DNA from: CAZBRS01 sp964494475
Lineage (GTDB): Bacteria; Myxococcota_A; UBA9042; CAZBRS01
Assembly: GCA_964494475.1 (NCBI GenBank)
Contig: CAZBRS010000004.1
Span: 1-64,000 of the forward strand
Reading direction: 5' to 3'
Length of the DNA: 64,000 bases
Below are positions 52,405 to 60,359 of this stretch, piece after piece (positions within the stretch are counted from its first letter, which is position 1; every line of letters begins with the position of its first letter). The position numbers were made by a program, and so were the translations under genes. The notes beneath the pieces were generated by a model, which was given only the letters and a program-made list of their open reading frames with translations, was not told where the DNA came from and did not search any database.

Positions 52405-55400
52405 ATGACCACCACCACCGACCTGAACCGACGCGAATTCCTTCGGCTCGGGGGCACGCTGGCCGCCGCCGGAGCCCTGGCGGGCGCCGGCTGCCAACCC
52501 GCCGAGGAGCTCACGCTCCCCTTCCACGACATGCCCGAGAGCCTGGCCGCGGGCGTGGGCCGGGCCCGCTTCTACGCCACCGTGCTGGACGGCAGCCCCG
52601 TCATGGTGCGCACCCGTGAGGGGCGTCCCATCCTGGTGGCGCCCGACGCCCGCAGCGCGAGCGGTCGCGGCCTGACGGCGCGGCATCATGCCGCCCTGAT
52701 GGACCTGTACGACCCCGATCGCGCCCAGGGGCCCCTGTCGGTGCGCCGCGGTCAGGGCGCGCCGGTGGCCAGCACGTGGGCCGTGGTGGCCGCCGAGGTC
52801 GTGGCCCGCCTGGCCCGCGACCGGGGCCCGGCCGTGCTGCTCACCGGCCCGATCGCGAGCCCCTCGCTGGCCGCCGCCATCGCCGGCCTGACGGCCGCCA
52901 CGGGCCTCCGGCACGTCGCGTACGCACCGGTCCAGTCCGACGCGGCCGCGCTCGCCTGGCGCCTGGCGCTCGGCACGGCCCGGCCCCCCCGTCCGCGCCT
53001 CGAGCGGGCCGACCTCCTGGTGGGCTTCGGGGCCGAGTTCCTCGATCAGCCCGCGGCCGGCCTCGAGCGCGACTTCGCGGCGCGCCGTTCCCCCGACGCG
53101 GTCGACGGCGCGCCGGCCATGAGTCGCTTCGTGCAGCTCGAGGGTCGGCTCACGTTGACGGGCGCCAACGCCGACAAGCGCGTGCGCGTGCGCGACTCGC
53201 AGCTGGCCGCGGTGGCCTCCGCCGTGGCCCACGAGCTGATCCTGACGCGGGCGACGGGGCCCCTGGCCGCCGACCCCGAGGTGCGGGCCGCGCTCGCCCC
53301 CTTCACCCCCGAGGCGGTGGCGGCGACGTCGGGCCTCGACGCCGAGCTGATCCGCGCCCTGGCCGGCCAGCTCGCGGCGGCAGAGGGCAGGGCCCTCGTG
53401 CTGGCGGGCGGCGCGGCCAGCGCGTCGGTGCGCGGCCCGGCGCTCGAGCTGGCGGTGCTGCTCCTCAACCTGTCGCTCGGCGCCTTCGAGGCGGGCCTGT
53501 TCGACGACGCCGGCGCCGAGCGCCTCGCCTTCGGCGGCGCCGAGGCGCTGGCCCGCCTGGCCGACGACGCGCGCGCCGGCCGGGTCGAGACCCTGCTGAT
53601 CGCGGGCGTGAACCCGGTCTATGACGCGCCCGCCTCGATCGCCGTCGCCGACGCGCTCGCCAAGGTGCCCTTCGTGGTGTCGCTGAACGATCGCCTCGAC
53701 GAGACCTCGCGGCTGGCCGACTTCCTGGCCCCCGCCAGCCACCCCCTCGAGTGCTGGGGCGACGCGGCGTTGCCCCGAGGCCTGGTCGCCGTGCAACAGC
53801 CTGTCGTCTCGCCCCTGGGCGACACCCACGGCCTGCTCGACGTGCTCGTGGCCTGGGGCGCGGCGGCCGGGATCTCCGGCCCCTTCGCCGACGCGGCAGC
53901 GCGCACGCTGCCTCCGTCCACGGGCGTGGCGGCGGGCGCGGCGCCGCCGAACGCCAGCGTGGCCTACCACTTCGTGCGGGCGCGCTGGGCTCGCGAGCTG
54001 CTCGGCCAGCCCGTCGACGCCCCGGCCTTTGAGCTGGCCTGGAACGAGGCGTTGCGGTCGGGCGCCGTGCAGGGCCCCGTTCCCCAGGACACGGGCGCCC
54101 GACGCCTGGCTCCCGGTGCGGCCGCGTTGCTGGGCGAGCTGCCGGGGGCGCCCCGGGGGCTCGAGCTACAGCTCTACCCGCACCTGGCGCTCTTCGACGG
54201 CCGCTCCGCCAACAACGGCTGGCTGCACGAGTTCCCCGACCCCATCACGCGCATCTCGTGGGGCAACGCCGTCTCGATCGCCCCGCGCCGCTTCGACGAG
54301 CTCGGGCTCGCGAACGGCGACCTGGTCGAGGTCGACGTGGGCCACGCCACCCTCACGCTGCCGGCCTACCGCCACGCGGGCATGCACCACGACCAGGTGG
54401 CCATCCCCCTGGGCTTCGGGCGCACGGCCTGCGGCGTCATCGGCGCCGGCGTGGGCGCGAACGCCTTCCCGCTGCGCGTGCTGTCGGGCGGGCGCGTGCT
54501 GGCCGCCGGCCTGCCGGTGGCCGTCCGACGCGCGTCGGGCCACCAGGCGCTGGCCTTCGCCCAGGGCTCCGACGTGATCGATCGCGATCGCCGACCGTTG
54601 GTGCCCACCACGACCCTCAGCGCCTACGAGGCGAACCCGCGGTCCGGCACCGAGCAGCAGGCCGGCGGGCCGTCGGCCTGGGCCGCCCACGAGTACCCGA
54701 ACGCCCGCTGGGCCATGGCCATCGACCTCAGCAAGTGCACCGGCTGCGGCAAGTGCGCGCTCGCGTGCCAGGGCGAGAACAACCTCCCCGTGGTCGGGTA
54801 CCAGGGCATCGTCGACGGGCGCGAGATGTCGTGGATGCGCATCGACCGGTACTACGACGCGCCCAAGAAGGACGGGCGCTGGGACGCCGACGTCTGGGAC
54901 GGCCCGCTCGAGGTGGTCGAAGAGCCGAGCACCCTCTTCGAGCCCATGCTGTGCCAGCACTGCGAGAACGCGCCCTGCGAGACCGTGTGCCCCTTCGTGG
55001 CCACCCTGCACAGCGAAGACGGCCTCAACCAGCAGATCTACAACCGCTGCGTCGGCACCCGCTACTGCGCCAACAACTGCCCCTTCAAGGTGCGGCGCTT
55101 CAACTTCTGGGAGTACTCGAACGCCAAGGAGAACGCCCTCTTCACCGCGCTCGAGCCGCGCCTGAAGCGCCTGGCCGACTTGAACACGCGCGGCCCCATG
55201 CAGATGAAGAACAACCCCGAGGTCACCGTGCGCTCCCGCGGCGTGATGGAGAAGTGCTCGTTCTGCGTGCAGCGCATCCGCGAGGCGCGCGCCGAGGCCA
55301 CCCGCGACGGGCAGAAGAAGGAGCACTTCGCCGACGGCGCCGTGGTGCCGGCCTGCATGGAGGCCTGCCCGACCGGCGCCATCGTGTTCGGCGACGTGAA

Positions 55401-55521
55401 CGCGTCCGACTCGCGCGTGCGCGCCCTGGCGTCGCACCCTCGTGCCATGCGCCTGCTCGAGGCTCTCGGGGTCAAGCCGTCCATCTCCTACCTGACGAAG
55501 GTGCGCAATGACAAGGCATGA
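52405..55521 (+). CDS. actB: Alternative complex III iron-sulfur subunit ActB
   Basis: A 1038-residue protein fusing a molybdopterin-oxidoreductase-like domain to a four-cluster ferredoxin domain, as in ActB. A twin-arginine signal (NRREFLRLGG) ends in a lipobox GAGC (C30), so it is a Tat-exported lipoprotein. The C-terminal clusters are read from CTGCGKCALACQ, CQHCENAPCETVCP, CVGTRYCANNCPFK and CSFCVQRI plus CMEACPTGAI. The N-terminal domain has no evident Mo ligand. It accepts electrons from ActC and passes them to ActA/ActE. The end overlaps ActC by 14 bases. Confidence 0.95.
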   Translation: MTTTTDLNRREFLRLGGTLAAAGALAGAGCQPAEELTLPFHDMPESLAAGVGRARFYATVLDGSPVMVRTREGRPILVAPDARSASGRGLTARHHAALMDLYDPDRAQGPLSVRRGQGAPVASTWAVVAAEVVARLARDRGPAVLLTGPIASPSLAAAIAGLTAATGLRHVAYAPVQSDAAALAWRLALGTARPPRPRLERADLLVGFGAEFLDQPAAGLERDFAARRSPDAVDGAPAMSRFVQLEGRLTLTGANADKRVRVRDSQLAAVASAVAHELILTRATGPLAADPEVRAALAPFTPEAVAATSGLDAELIRALAGQLAAAEGRALVLAGGAASASVRGPALELAVLLLNLSLGAFEAGLFDDAGAERLAFGGAEALARLADDARAGRVETLLIAGVNPVYDAPASIAVADALAKVPFVVSLNDRLDETSRLADFLAPASHPLECWGDAALPRGLVAVQQPVVSPLGDTHGLLDVLVAWGAAAGISGPFADAAARTLPPSTGVAAGAAPPNASVAYHFVRARWARELLGQPVDAPAFELAWNEALRSGAVQGPVPQDTGARRLAPGAAALLGELPGAPRGLELQLYPHLALFDGRSANNGWLHEFPDPITRISWGNAVSIAPRRFDELGLANGDLVEVDVGHATLTLPAYRHAGMHHDQVAIPLGFGRTACGVIGAGVGANAFPLRVLSGGRVLAAGLPVAVRRASGHQALAFAQGSDVIDRDRRPLVPTTTLSAYEANPRSGTEQQAGGPSAWAAHEYPNARWAMAIDLSKCTGCGKCALACQGENNLPVVGYQGIVDGREMSWMRIDRYYDAPKKDGRWDADVWDGPLEVVEEPSTLFEPMLCQHCENAPCETVCPFVATLHSEDGLNQQIYNRCVGTRYCANNCPFKVRRFNFWEYSNAKENALFTALEPRLKRLADLNTRGPMQMKNNPEVTVRSRGVMEKCSFCVQRIREARAEATRDGQKKEHFADGAVVPACMEACPTGAIVFGDVNASDSRVRALASHPRAMRLLEALGVKPSISYLTKVRNDKA

Positions 55522-56971
55522 GTCGAACCCCTATGCCACGATCATGGACGACAGCCAACTGAAGGGCCGGCCGATCGTCCTGGAGGGCGCCGGACCTTAC
55601 GGCGGGGCGCTCGAGGTGCCCGAACCGCTGGTCACGGGCGGCAAGTCCTGGGCCGACGTCGACCGCGACATCTGCCTGCACGCCGAGCAGTTCCCCACGC
55701 GGCGCTGGTGGATCGCCTTCTCGATCGCCCTCGCGATGCTGGGCGTGCTCATCGTCAGCCTGGTCATGCTCTTCTACTCGGGCATGGGCATCCTCGGCAT
55801 CAACCAGCCCGTCGGCTGGGGCTCGTTCATCATCAACTTCGTGTTCTGGATCGGCATCGGCCACGCCGGCACGCTCATCTCGGCCGTGCTCTTCCTCTTC
55901 CGCCAGAAGTGGCGCACGGGCATCAACCGCGCCGCCGAGGCCATGACGCTCTTCGCCGTGGCCTGCGCCGGCATCTTCCCCGTCATCCACCTGGGGCGAG
56001 CTTGGTTCGCCTACTGGCTCATCCCGTACCCCAACGCGCGCGGGCCGCTGTGGGTCAACTTCAACTCGGCCCTGGCGTGGGACATCTTCGCCATCTCGAC
56101 CTACGGCCTCGTCTCGCTCACGTTCTGGTACGTGGGCCTGCTGCCCGACCTGGCCACCGTGCGCGACCGCGCCACCCACCCCTGGCGCAAGAAGCTCTAC
56201 AACGCCATGAGCTTCGGCTGGACGGGCTCGCACCGCGCCTGGCGGCACTACGAGTCGGCCTACATGATCCTGGCCGCCTTCGCCACGCCGCTCGTGTTCT
56301 CGGTGCACACCATCGTGTCGTTCGACTTCGCCACGTCGCTCATGCCCGGCTGGCACACCACCATCTTCCCGCCGTACTTCGTCATCGGCGCCATCTTCTC
56401 GGGCTTCGCCATGGTCATCACGCTCATGACCATCATGCGGAGCGTGTTCAACCTGAAGAACTACATCACGCTCAATCACATGGAGGCCATGGCCAAGGTG
56501 GTCATGTTCACGGGCATGATCGTGGGCTTCGCCTACTCGACCGAGTTCTTCATGGCGTGGTACTCGGGCTCCGAGTGGGAGGGCTTCGTCTTCAAGAACC
56601 GCGCGTTCGGGCCCTACGGCTGGTCGTACTTCATCATGTTCACGTGCAACGCCATCGTGCCGCAGATCTTCTGGTTCAAGAGCATGCGACGCCACGCGGT
56701 CGTGCTCTTCGTGGTGTCGATCCTCGTGAACGTGGGCATGTGGTTCGAGCGCTACGTCATCGTGGTCACCTCGCTGCACCGCGACTTCCTGCCGTCGTCG
56801 TGGGGCATGTACGAGCTGACCAGGTGGGACATCGCGATCCTCATCGGCTCGTTCGGCCTGTTCTTCACGCTGTTCCTGCTGTTCGTGCGCGTGCTGCCCG
56901 TCATCGCCATCTCGGAGGTGAAGGGCGTGATGGACCCCAAGGTGGCGCAGAGCGCGCCCCGGGAGGTGTGA
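55508..56971 (+). CDS. actC: Alternative complex III NrfD-like quinol-oxidising subunit ActC
   Basis: A 487-residue integral membrane protein with about ten helices, of the NrfD/PsrC family. Conserved quinol-site features include the HAGTLISAVLFLFRQKWRTG segment, VIHLGRAWFAYWLIP and SFDFATSLMPGWHTTIFPPYF. ActC binds menaquinol or ubiquinol and conducts protons. It overlaps ActB and lies one base before ActD. The start at 55508 gives MTRHESNPYATIM, the family-like N-terminus. Confidence 0.95.
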   Translation: MTRHESNPYATIMDDSQLKGRPIVLEGAGPYGGALEVPEPLVTGGKSWADVDRDICLHAEQFPTRRWWIAFSIALAMLGVLIVSLVMLFYSGMGILGINQPVGWGSFIINFVFWIGIGHAGTLISAVLFLFRQKWRTGINRAAEAMTLFAVACAGIFPVIHLGRAWFAYWLIPYPNARGPLWVNFNSALAWDIFAISTYGLVSLTFWYVGLLPDLATVRDRATHPWRKKLYNAMSFGWTGSHRAWRHYESAYMILAAFATPLVFSVHTIVSFDFATSLMPGWHTTIFPPYFVIGAIFSGFAMVITLMTIMRSVFNLKNYITLNHMEAMAKVVMFTGMIVGFAYSTEFFMAWYSGSEWEGFVFKNRAFGPYGWSYFIMFTCNAIVPQIFWFKSMRRHAVVLFVVSILVNVGMWFERYVIVVTSLHRDFLPSSWGMYELTRWDIAILIGSFGLFFTLFLLFVRVLPVIAISEVKGVMDPKVAQSAPREV

Positions 56972-56972
56972 G

Positions 56973-57524
56973 ATGAGCCCCAGGTCCACCAAGGGGGTGC
57001 TCGGCCACTTCGTGCTGCCCGACGACGCGCTGGTCGCGGCCGTCAAGGTGCGCGACGCCGGCTGGAAGCACTTCGACTTCCTCACGCCGTTCCCCATCCA
57101 CGGGATGGAGGAGGCCATGGGCCAGAAGCGCTCGTGGATCCCCTACGTCACCGCCGTGCTGGCCGTCTTCGGCATCCTGGCGGCCCAGTTCATGCAGAAC
57201 TACGTGATGGTCTTCGACTGGCCCCTGAACTTCGGCGGCAAGCCGCACGCGGCGTGGCCGGCGTTCCTCCCCATCACGTTCGAGGCCATGGTGTTCTTCG
57301 CCGCCATCGGCAGCGCCATCGTGGCCATCGTGGCCGGCAAGCGCGACACCGTGCCCCAGCCGCCGCCCATGCTCGTGAAGACGGGCGCCACGGTCGATCG
57401 CTTCGTGCTCTGGATCTCGGCCACCGACCCCAAGTGGGACGAGGCCGAGGCCCTCGCGTTCGTGCGCTCGCTCGGCGCCTACGGGGTGCGGCTGGTCGAC
57501 GTGGAAGGAGGGGCCGATGCGTGA
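56973..57524 (+). CDS. actD: Alternative complex III subunit ActD (DUF3341)
   Basis: A 183-residue membrane protein with two helices around residues 50-70 and 95-115. DFLTPFPIHGMEEAMG, followed by AWPAFLPITFEAMVFFAA, is characteristic of the DUF3341/ActD subunit. It stabilises the membrane arm of the complex next to ActC. It starts one base after the ActC stop and overlaps ActE by eight bases. Confidence 0.93.
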   Translation: MSPRSTKGVLGHFVLPDDALVAAVKVRDAGWKHFDFLTPFPIHGMEEAMGQKRSWIPYVTAVLAVFGILAAQFMQNYVMVFDWPLNFGGKPHAAWPAFLPITFEAMVFFAAIGSAIVAIVAGKRDTVPQPPPMLVKTGATVDRFVLWISATDPKWDEAEALAFVRSLGAYGVRLVDVEGGADA

Positions 57525-58143
57525 GACGATCGGTTGGCTGACGCTGGGCGCGGCCCTGCTGGCGCTGCCTGGTTGCGACGTGGGCTTCCCGGCCGGGCGC
57601 ACGCCCCACCGCGAGTTCAACTACATCGACATGGGCGACCAGCCCAAGCTGAAGCCCCAGCGCGGCGACCTCTTCGGCGCGAGGCCCACGGGCATGGCCG
57701 AACCGCCCCAGGGCGCCGTGGCGCTGGGAGAGGTTCCCTACCCCTACGCGCAGGGCGAGGCCGACAAGGCGGGCGCCCTGCTCGTGAATCCGCTCACGGC
57801 CACCCCCGAGGTGCTGGCCCACGGCCAGTTCATGTACGAGAACGTGTGCATCGCGTGCCACGGGCCCAAGGCCGCCGGCGACGGGCACGTGACGGCGCTC
57901 TTCCCGAAGCCGCCGAGCCTGATGACGCAGAAGGTGCGCGACTGGCCCGACGGCCAGCTCTTCCACCGCCCCAAGCGCGGCCAGAACTCCATGCCCAGCC
58001 ACGCGCGCCAGGTCGACGACGCCGACATCTGGTCCATCCTCCACTACCTGCGCAAGCTGCAGGCCGAGCTGCCGGTCGCGCCCCCGCCGCCGGCCCCCGC
58101 GCCCGCGGCCGCGCCTGCGCCGACCCAGGGAGGTCAATCATGA
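57517..58143 (+). CDS. actE: Alternative complex III monohaem cytochrome c lipoprotein ActE
   Basis: A 208-residue lipoprotein (lipobox LALPGC, C20) with one haem c motif, CIACH, following FMYENV, and a likely Met ligand in NSMPSHARQVDD. The C-terminus is Pro/Ala-rich. ActE is the probable exit point for electrons to CcoP or a soluble cytochrome. Its stop overlaps the ActF start by four bases. Confidence 0.93.
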   Translation: MRETIGWLTLGAALLALPGCDVGFPAGRTPHREFNYIDMGDQPKLKPQRGDLFGARPTGMAEPPQGAVALGEVPYPYAQGEADKAGALLVNPLTATPEVLAHGQFMYENVCIACHGPKAAGDGHVTALFPKPPSLMTQKVRDWPDGQLFHRPKRGQNSMPSHARQVDDADIWSILHYLRKLQAELPVAPPPPAPAPAAAPAPTQGGQS

Positions 58144-59348
58144 GTCACGAGCACGTGGTCCCCGCGGCCCCGGGGCGCCTGCAGCTCTCGGGACCCGCGC
58201 GCATCCTGGCGCTGGTCGCCGTGCTCGCGGGCGGCGGCGCGCTGGCCTGGGCCTTCGCGGGCGGGCACGCCGAGCTGGCCTGGAGCTCCTACCTCATCGG
58301 CGCGTTCTTCGCGTTGGGGCTCGGGGTGTTCGGGGTGGCCTGGATCGCCACCTTGTACCTGACCCACGGCGTGTGGTCGGTGTCGATGCGGCGTATCCCC
58401 GAGGCCATGGCGGCCTGGCTGCTGCCGGGGGGCGCGCTGGCGCTGCTCGTGCTGCTGGGCGCGCACTCGCTCTACCACTGGGCCGACGCCGAGGTGGTGG
58501 CGGCCGACGCGCTGCTCACCCACAAGGCGCCCTTCCTGAACCCGGGGCTCTTCCTAGCCCTGGTGGGCGGCAGCCTGCTGCTGTGGGTGGCCTTCGGCGC
58601 CTGGATGACCCGCAACTCGCGGCGCCAGGACCAGGAGGGGGGACTGCGGCTCACGAACCTGAACCGTACGCTGTCGGCCGTCTTCCTGCTGTTCTTCGCC
58701 CTGGGCCTCAGCGTGGTCAGCTTCTACCTGCTCATGTCGCTCGAGGCGCACTGGTTCTCGACCATGTTCGCGGTGCTGGTCTTCACCGATATCATGCAGG
58801 CTGGCACGGCGTTCGTGGCCCTGGTGGCGGGGCTGTTCGTGATCAGCGGCCGGCTCGAGGGCTTCGTGAACGAGAACCACCTGCACAGCCTGGGCAAGAT
58901 GGTCTTCGCGACCACGGGCTTCTGGGCCTACATCTACTTCTGCCAGTACATGCTCATCTGGTACGCGAACCTGCCCGAAGAGACCAGCTACTTCCTGCGC
59001 CGCGCCGACCACGGCTGGCTGCCCTACCTGCTGGCGCTGCCGGCCCTCAAATTCGTGGTGCCGTTCGTGTTGCTCGTGCCGCGCGAGGCCAAGCGCAACG
59101 CCCGGCGCCTCGTGCCCGTGGCGGCGCTCATCCTCTTCGCCCAGTTCTTCGAGCTCTTCCTGATGGTGGCGCCGGCCCTCGGCCACGGCGAGCACGCCGC
59201 CCACGCCCACCTGCCCCTGGTCGAGCTCGCGGTCACCGCCGGCTTCTTCGGCCTGTTCGTGCTGGTCTTCGGCTGGTCCCTCGGCCGCCACGGCGCGGTG
59301 CCGTTGAAGGATCCCTCCCTGGGCGAGTGCCTGGAGTACCACTCCTGA
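58140..59348 (+). CDS. actF: Alternative complex III NrfD-like membrane subunit ActF
   Basis: A 402-residue integral membrane protein with about ten helices, paralogous to ActC. Conserved stretches include TLYLTHGVWSVSMRRIPEAM, LNPGLFLALVGGSLLLWVAF and FCQYMLIWYANLPEETSYF. In alternative complex III, ActF is the second NrfD-type subunit and is thought to carry a proton pathway. The start overlaps the ActE stop. The act set is complete; no caa3 oxidase genes follow, unlike the better-known act-cox loci. Confidence 0.94.
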   Translation: MSHEHVVPAAPGRLQLSGPARILALVAVLAGGGALAWAFAGGHAELAWSSYLIGAFFALGLGVFGVAWIATLYLTHGVWSVSMRRIPEAMAAWLLPGGALALLVLLGAHSLYHWADAEVVAADALLTHKAPFLNPGLFLALVGGSLLLWVAFGAWMTRNSRRQDQEGGLRLTNLNRTLSAVFLLFFALGLSVVSFYLLMSLEAHWFSTMFAVLVFTDIMQAGTAFVALVAGLFVISGRLEGFVNENHLHSLGKMVFATTGFWAYIYFCQYMLIWYANLPEETSYFLRRADHGWLPYLLALPALKFVVPFVLLVPREAKRNARRLVPVAALILFAQFFELFLMVAPALGHGEHAAHAHLPLVELAVTAGFFGLFVLVFGWSLGRHGAVPLKDPSLGECLEYHS

Positions 59349-59383
59349 CAGGCTCGCCAAAAATATCGAGATGGGCGAGCCTG
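59349..59383 (+). terminator. Hairpin directly after actF
   Basis: CAGGCTCGCC (59349-59358) and GGCGAGCCTG (59374-59383) form a perfect 10-base stem beginning one base after the actF stop. The loop is 15 bases and A-rich. It could stop transcription or protect the 3' end of the long cco-act mRNA. No T-tract follows. Confidence 0.6.
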
Positions 59384-59386
59384 TCT

Positions 59387-59411
59387 CGCAGAAAGCCCTG
59401 TGCTTTCTGCG
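59387..59411 (+). terminator. Second hairpin after actF
   Basis: CGCAGAAAGC (59387-59396) and GCTTTCTGCG (59402-59411) form a perfect 10-base stem with a 5-base loop, only three bases after the first hairpin. A transcription terminator or RNA-stability element is likely. Confidence 0.6.
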
Positions 59412-59422
59412 CGAACAACAAC

Positions 59423-59462
59423 CTCACAGGCCCAAGATCCTTGTTTTCGGCGGGCCTGTGAG
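59423..59462 (+). promoter_or_regulatory. Third hairpin, abutting the metallophosphoesterase start codon
   Basis: CTCACAGGCCC (59423-59433) and GGGCCTGTGAG (59452-59462) form a perfect 11-base stem. The 3' arm ends exactly at the base before the ATG at 59463 and covers the region where a ribosome binding site would be. In the RNA this would block initiation, so translation may need melting, a factor or a separate start point inside the loop (CAAGATCCTTGTTTTCG). Confidence 0.55.
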
Positions 59463-60356
59463 ATGATCGCGCAGGTGCTCTCACTCCTGGCCGGCGTCGT
59501 GGGGCTCGCCGCGGCGATCCTGCTCTACGGGATCGGCGTCGAGCGCTACCTCGTGCGGTTCCCGCGTCGTCGTGTCGTCGTGCCGGGGCTCCCCGAGGCC
59601 TTCAGGGGGTTCACCCTGGTGCACCTCTCGGACCTGCACTTCGGACCCCTGGTGCCCGGGTGGTTCCTTCGCCACCTGCTTCGCAAGGTGGCGCGCGTCC
59701 AGAAGGACGTCATCGTCTGCACGGGCGATTACGTGTCCGGGGCGAACGTCCCGGACCGCGTCGACGGCGTCTGGGCGTTGCTCGACGGCCTCCATGCCCC
59801 GCAGGGCGTCTACTCCGTGCTGGGGAACTGTGACCACGTGGCGCACGCCGCTCGGTCGCTGGAGCGGCTGGAGCAGAGCGGCCAGGGCCTTCGCGGCCGG
59901 CCCGTCGAGCTCCGCAGGGGGGGCGACAGCCTCTGGCTGGCGGGCGCCGGCGACCTGCTGAAGGACCATCTACCGCTCGACGGCATCCTCGCGCCGATCC
60001 CCCCGGAGCACGCCCGGATCGTCCTGGCGCACAATCCGGACACCGCCGACACCGCCTTCACGTCGCGCGTCGACCTCTTCGTCACCGGCCACACCCACGG
60101 GGGCCAACTCGGGCTCCCCTGGCTGCGGGCCAAGGTGCTGCCCGTTCGGAACAAGGCCTACACGCACGGGCTGAAGACCTCGCCCAAGGGGACCGCCGTC
60201 TTCATCTCCAAGGGCGTCGGGTGGGGCGTCTTCCCGGGACGCCTGGCGTGTCTCCCCGAGATCCCGATCCTCGAGCTGGTGCCGGGACCGAAGCGGCCGC
60301 CGCGCGGTGTCGCAGAGGGCCCCACCCTCGGCGAGTGCCTCGAGGCCCGCTCCTGA
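59463..60356 (+). CDS. Membrane-anchored calcineurin-type metallophosphoesterase
   Basis: A 297-residue protein with one N-terminal membrane helix (VLSLLAGVVGLAAAILLYGI). The phosphoesterase motifs are D57-L-H59 in LSDLHFG, GDYVSG (D89), the Asn motif GNCDH at 121-125 where the family usually has GNHD/E, LAHNPD, and the C-terminal GHTHGGQLG. It resembles the YkuE/LpxG-like group that acts on membrane phospholipids or UDP-diacylglucosamine. The Cys in place of the catalytic His is noted, with a His two positions later. A GTG upstream at 59400 lies inside the hairpin region and was rejected. Confidence 0.85.
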   Translation: MIAQVLSLLAGVVGLAAAILLYGIGVERYLVRFPRRRVVVPGLPEAFRGFTLVHLSDLHFGPLVPGWFLRHLLRKVARVQKDVIVCTGDYVSGANVPDRVDGVWALLDGLHAPQGVYSVLGNCDHVAHAARSLERLEQSGQGLRGRPVELRRGGDSLWLAGAGDLLKDHLPLDGILAPIPPEHARIVLAHNPDTADTAFTSRVDLFVTGHTHGGQLGLPWLRAKVLPVRNKAYTHGLKTSPKGTAVFISKGVGWGVFPGRLACLPEIPILELVPGPKRPPRGVAEGPTLGECLEARS

Positions 60357-60359
60357 CCG

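Noticed and set aside
59400..59462. An upstream GTG start for the metallophosphoesterase
   Set aside because: It would translate through the second and third hairpins and add a Cys/Asn-rich extension before the normal membrane anchor.
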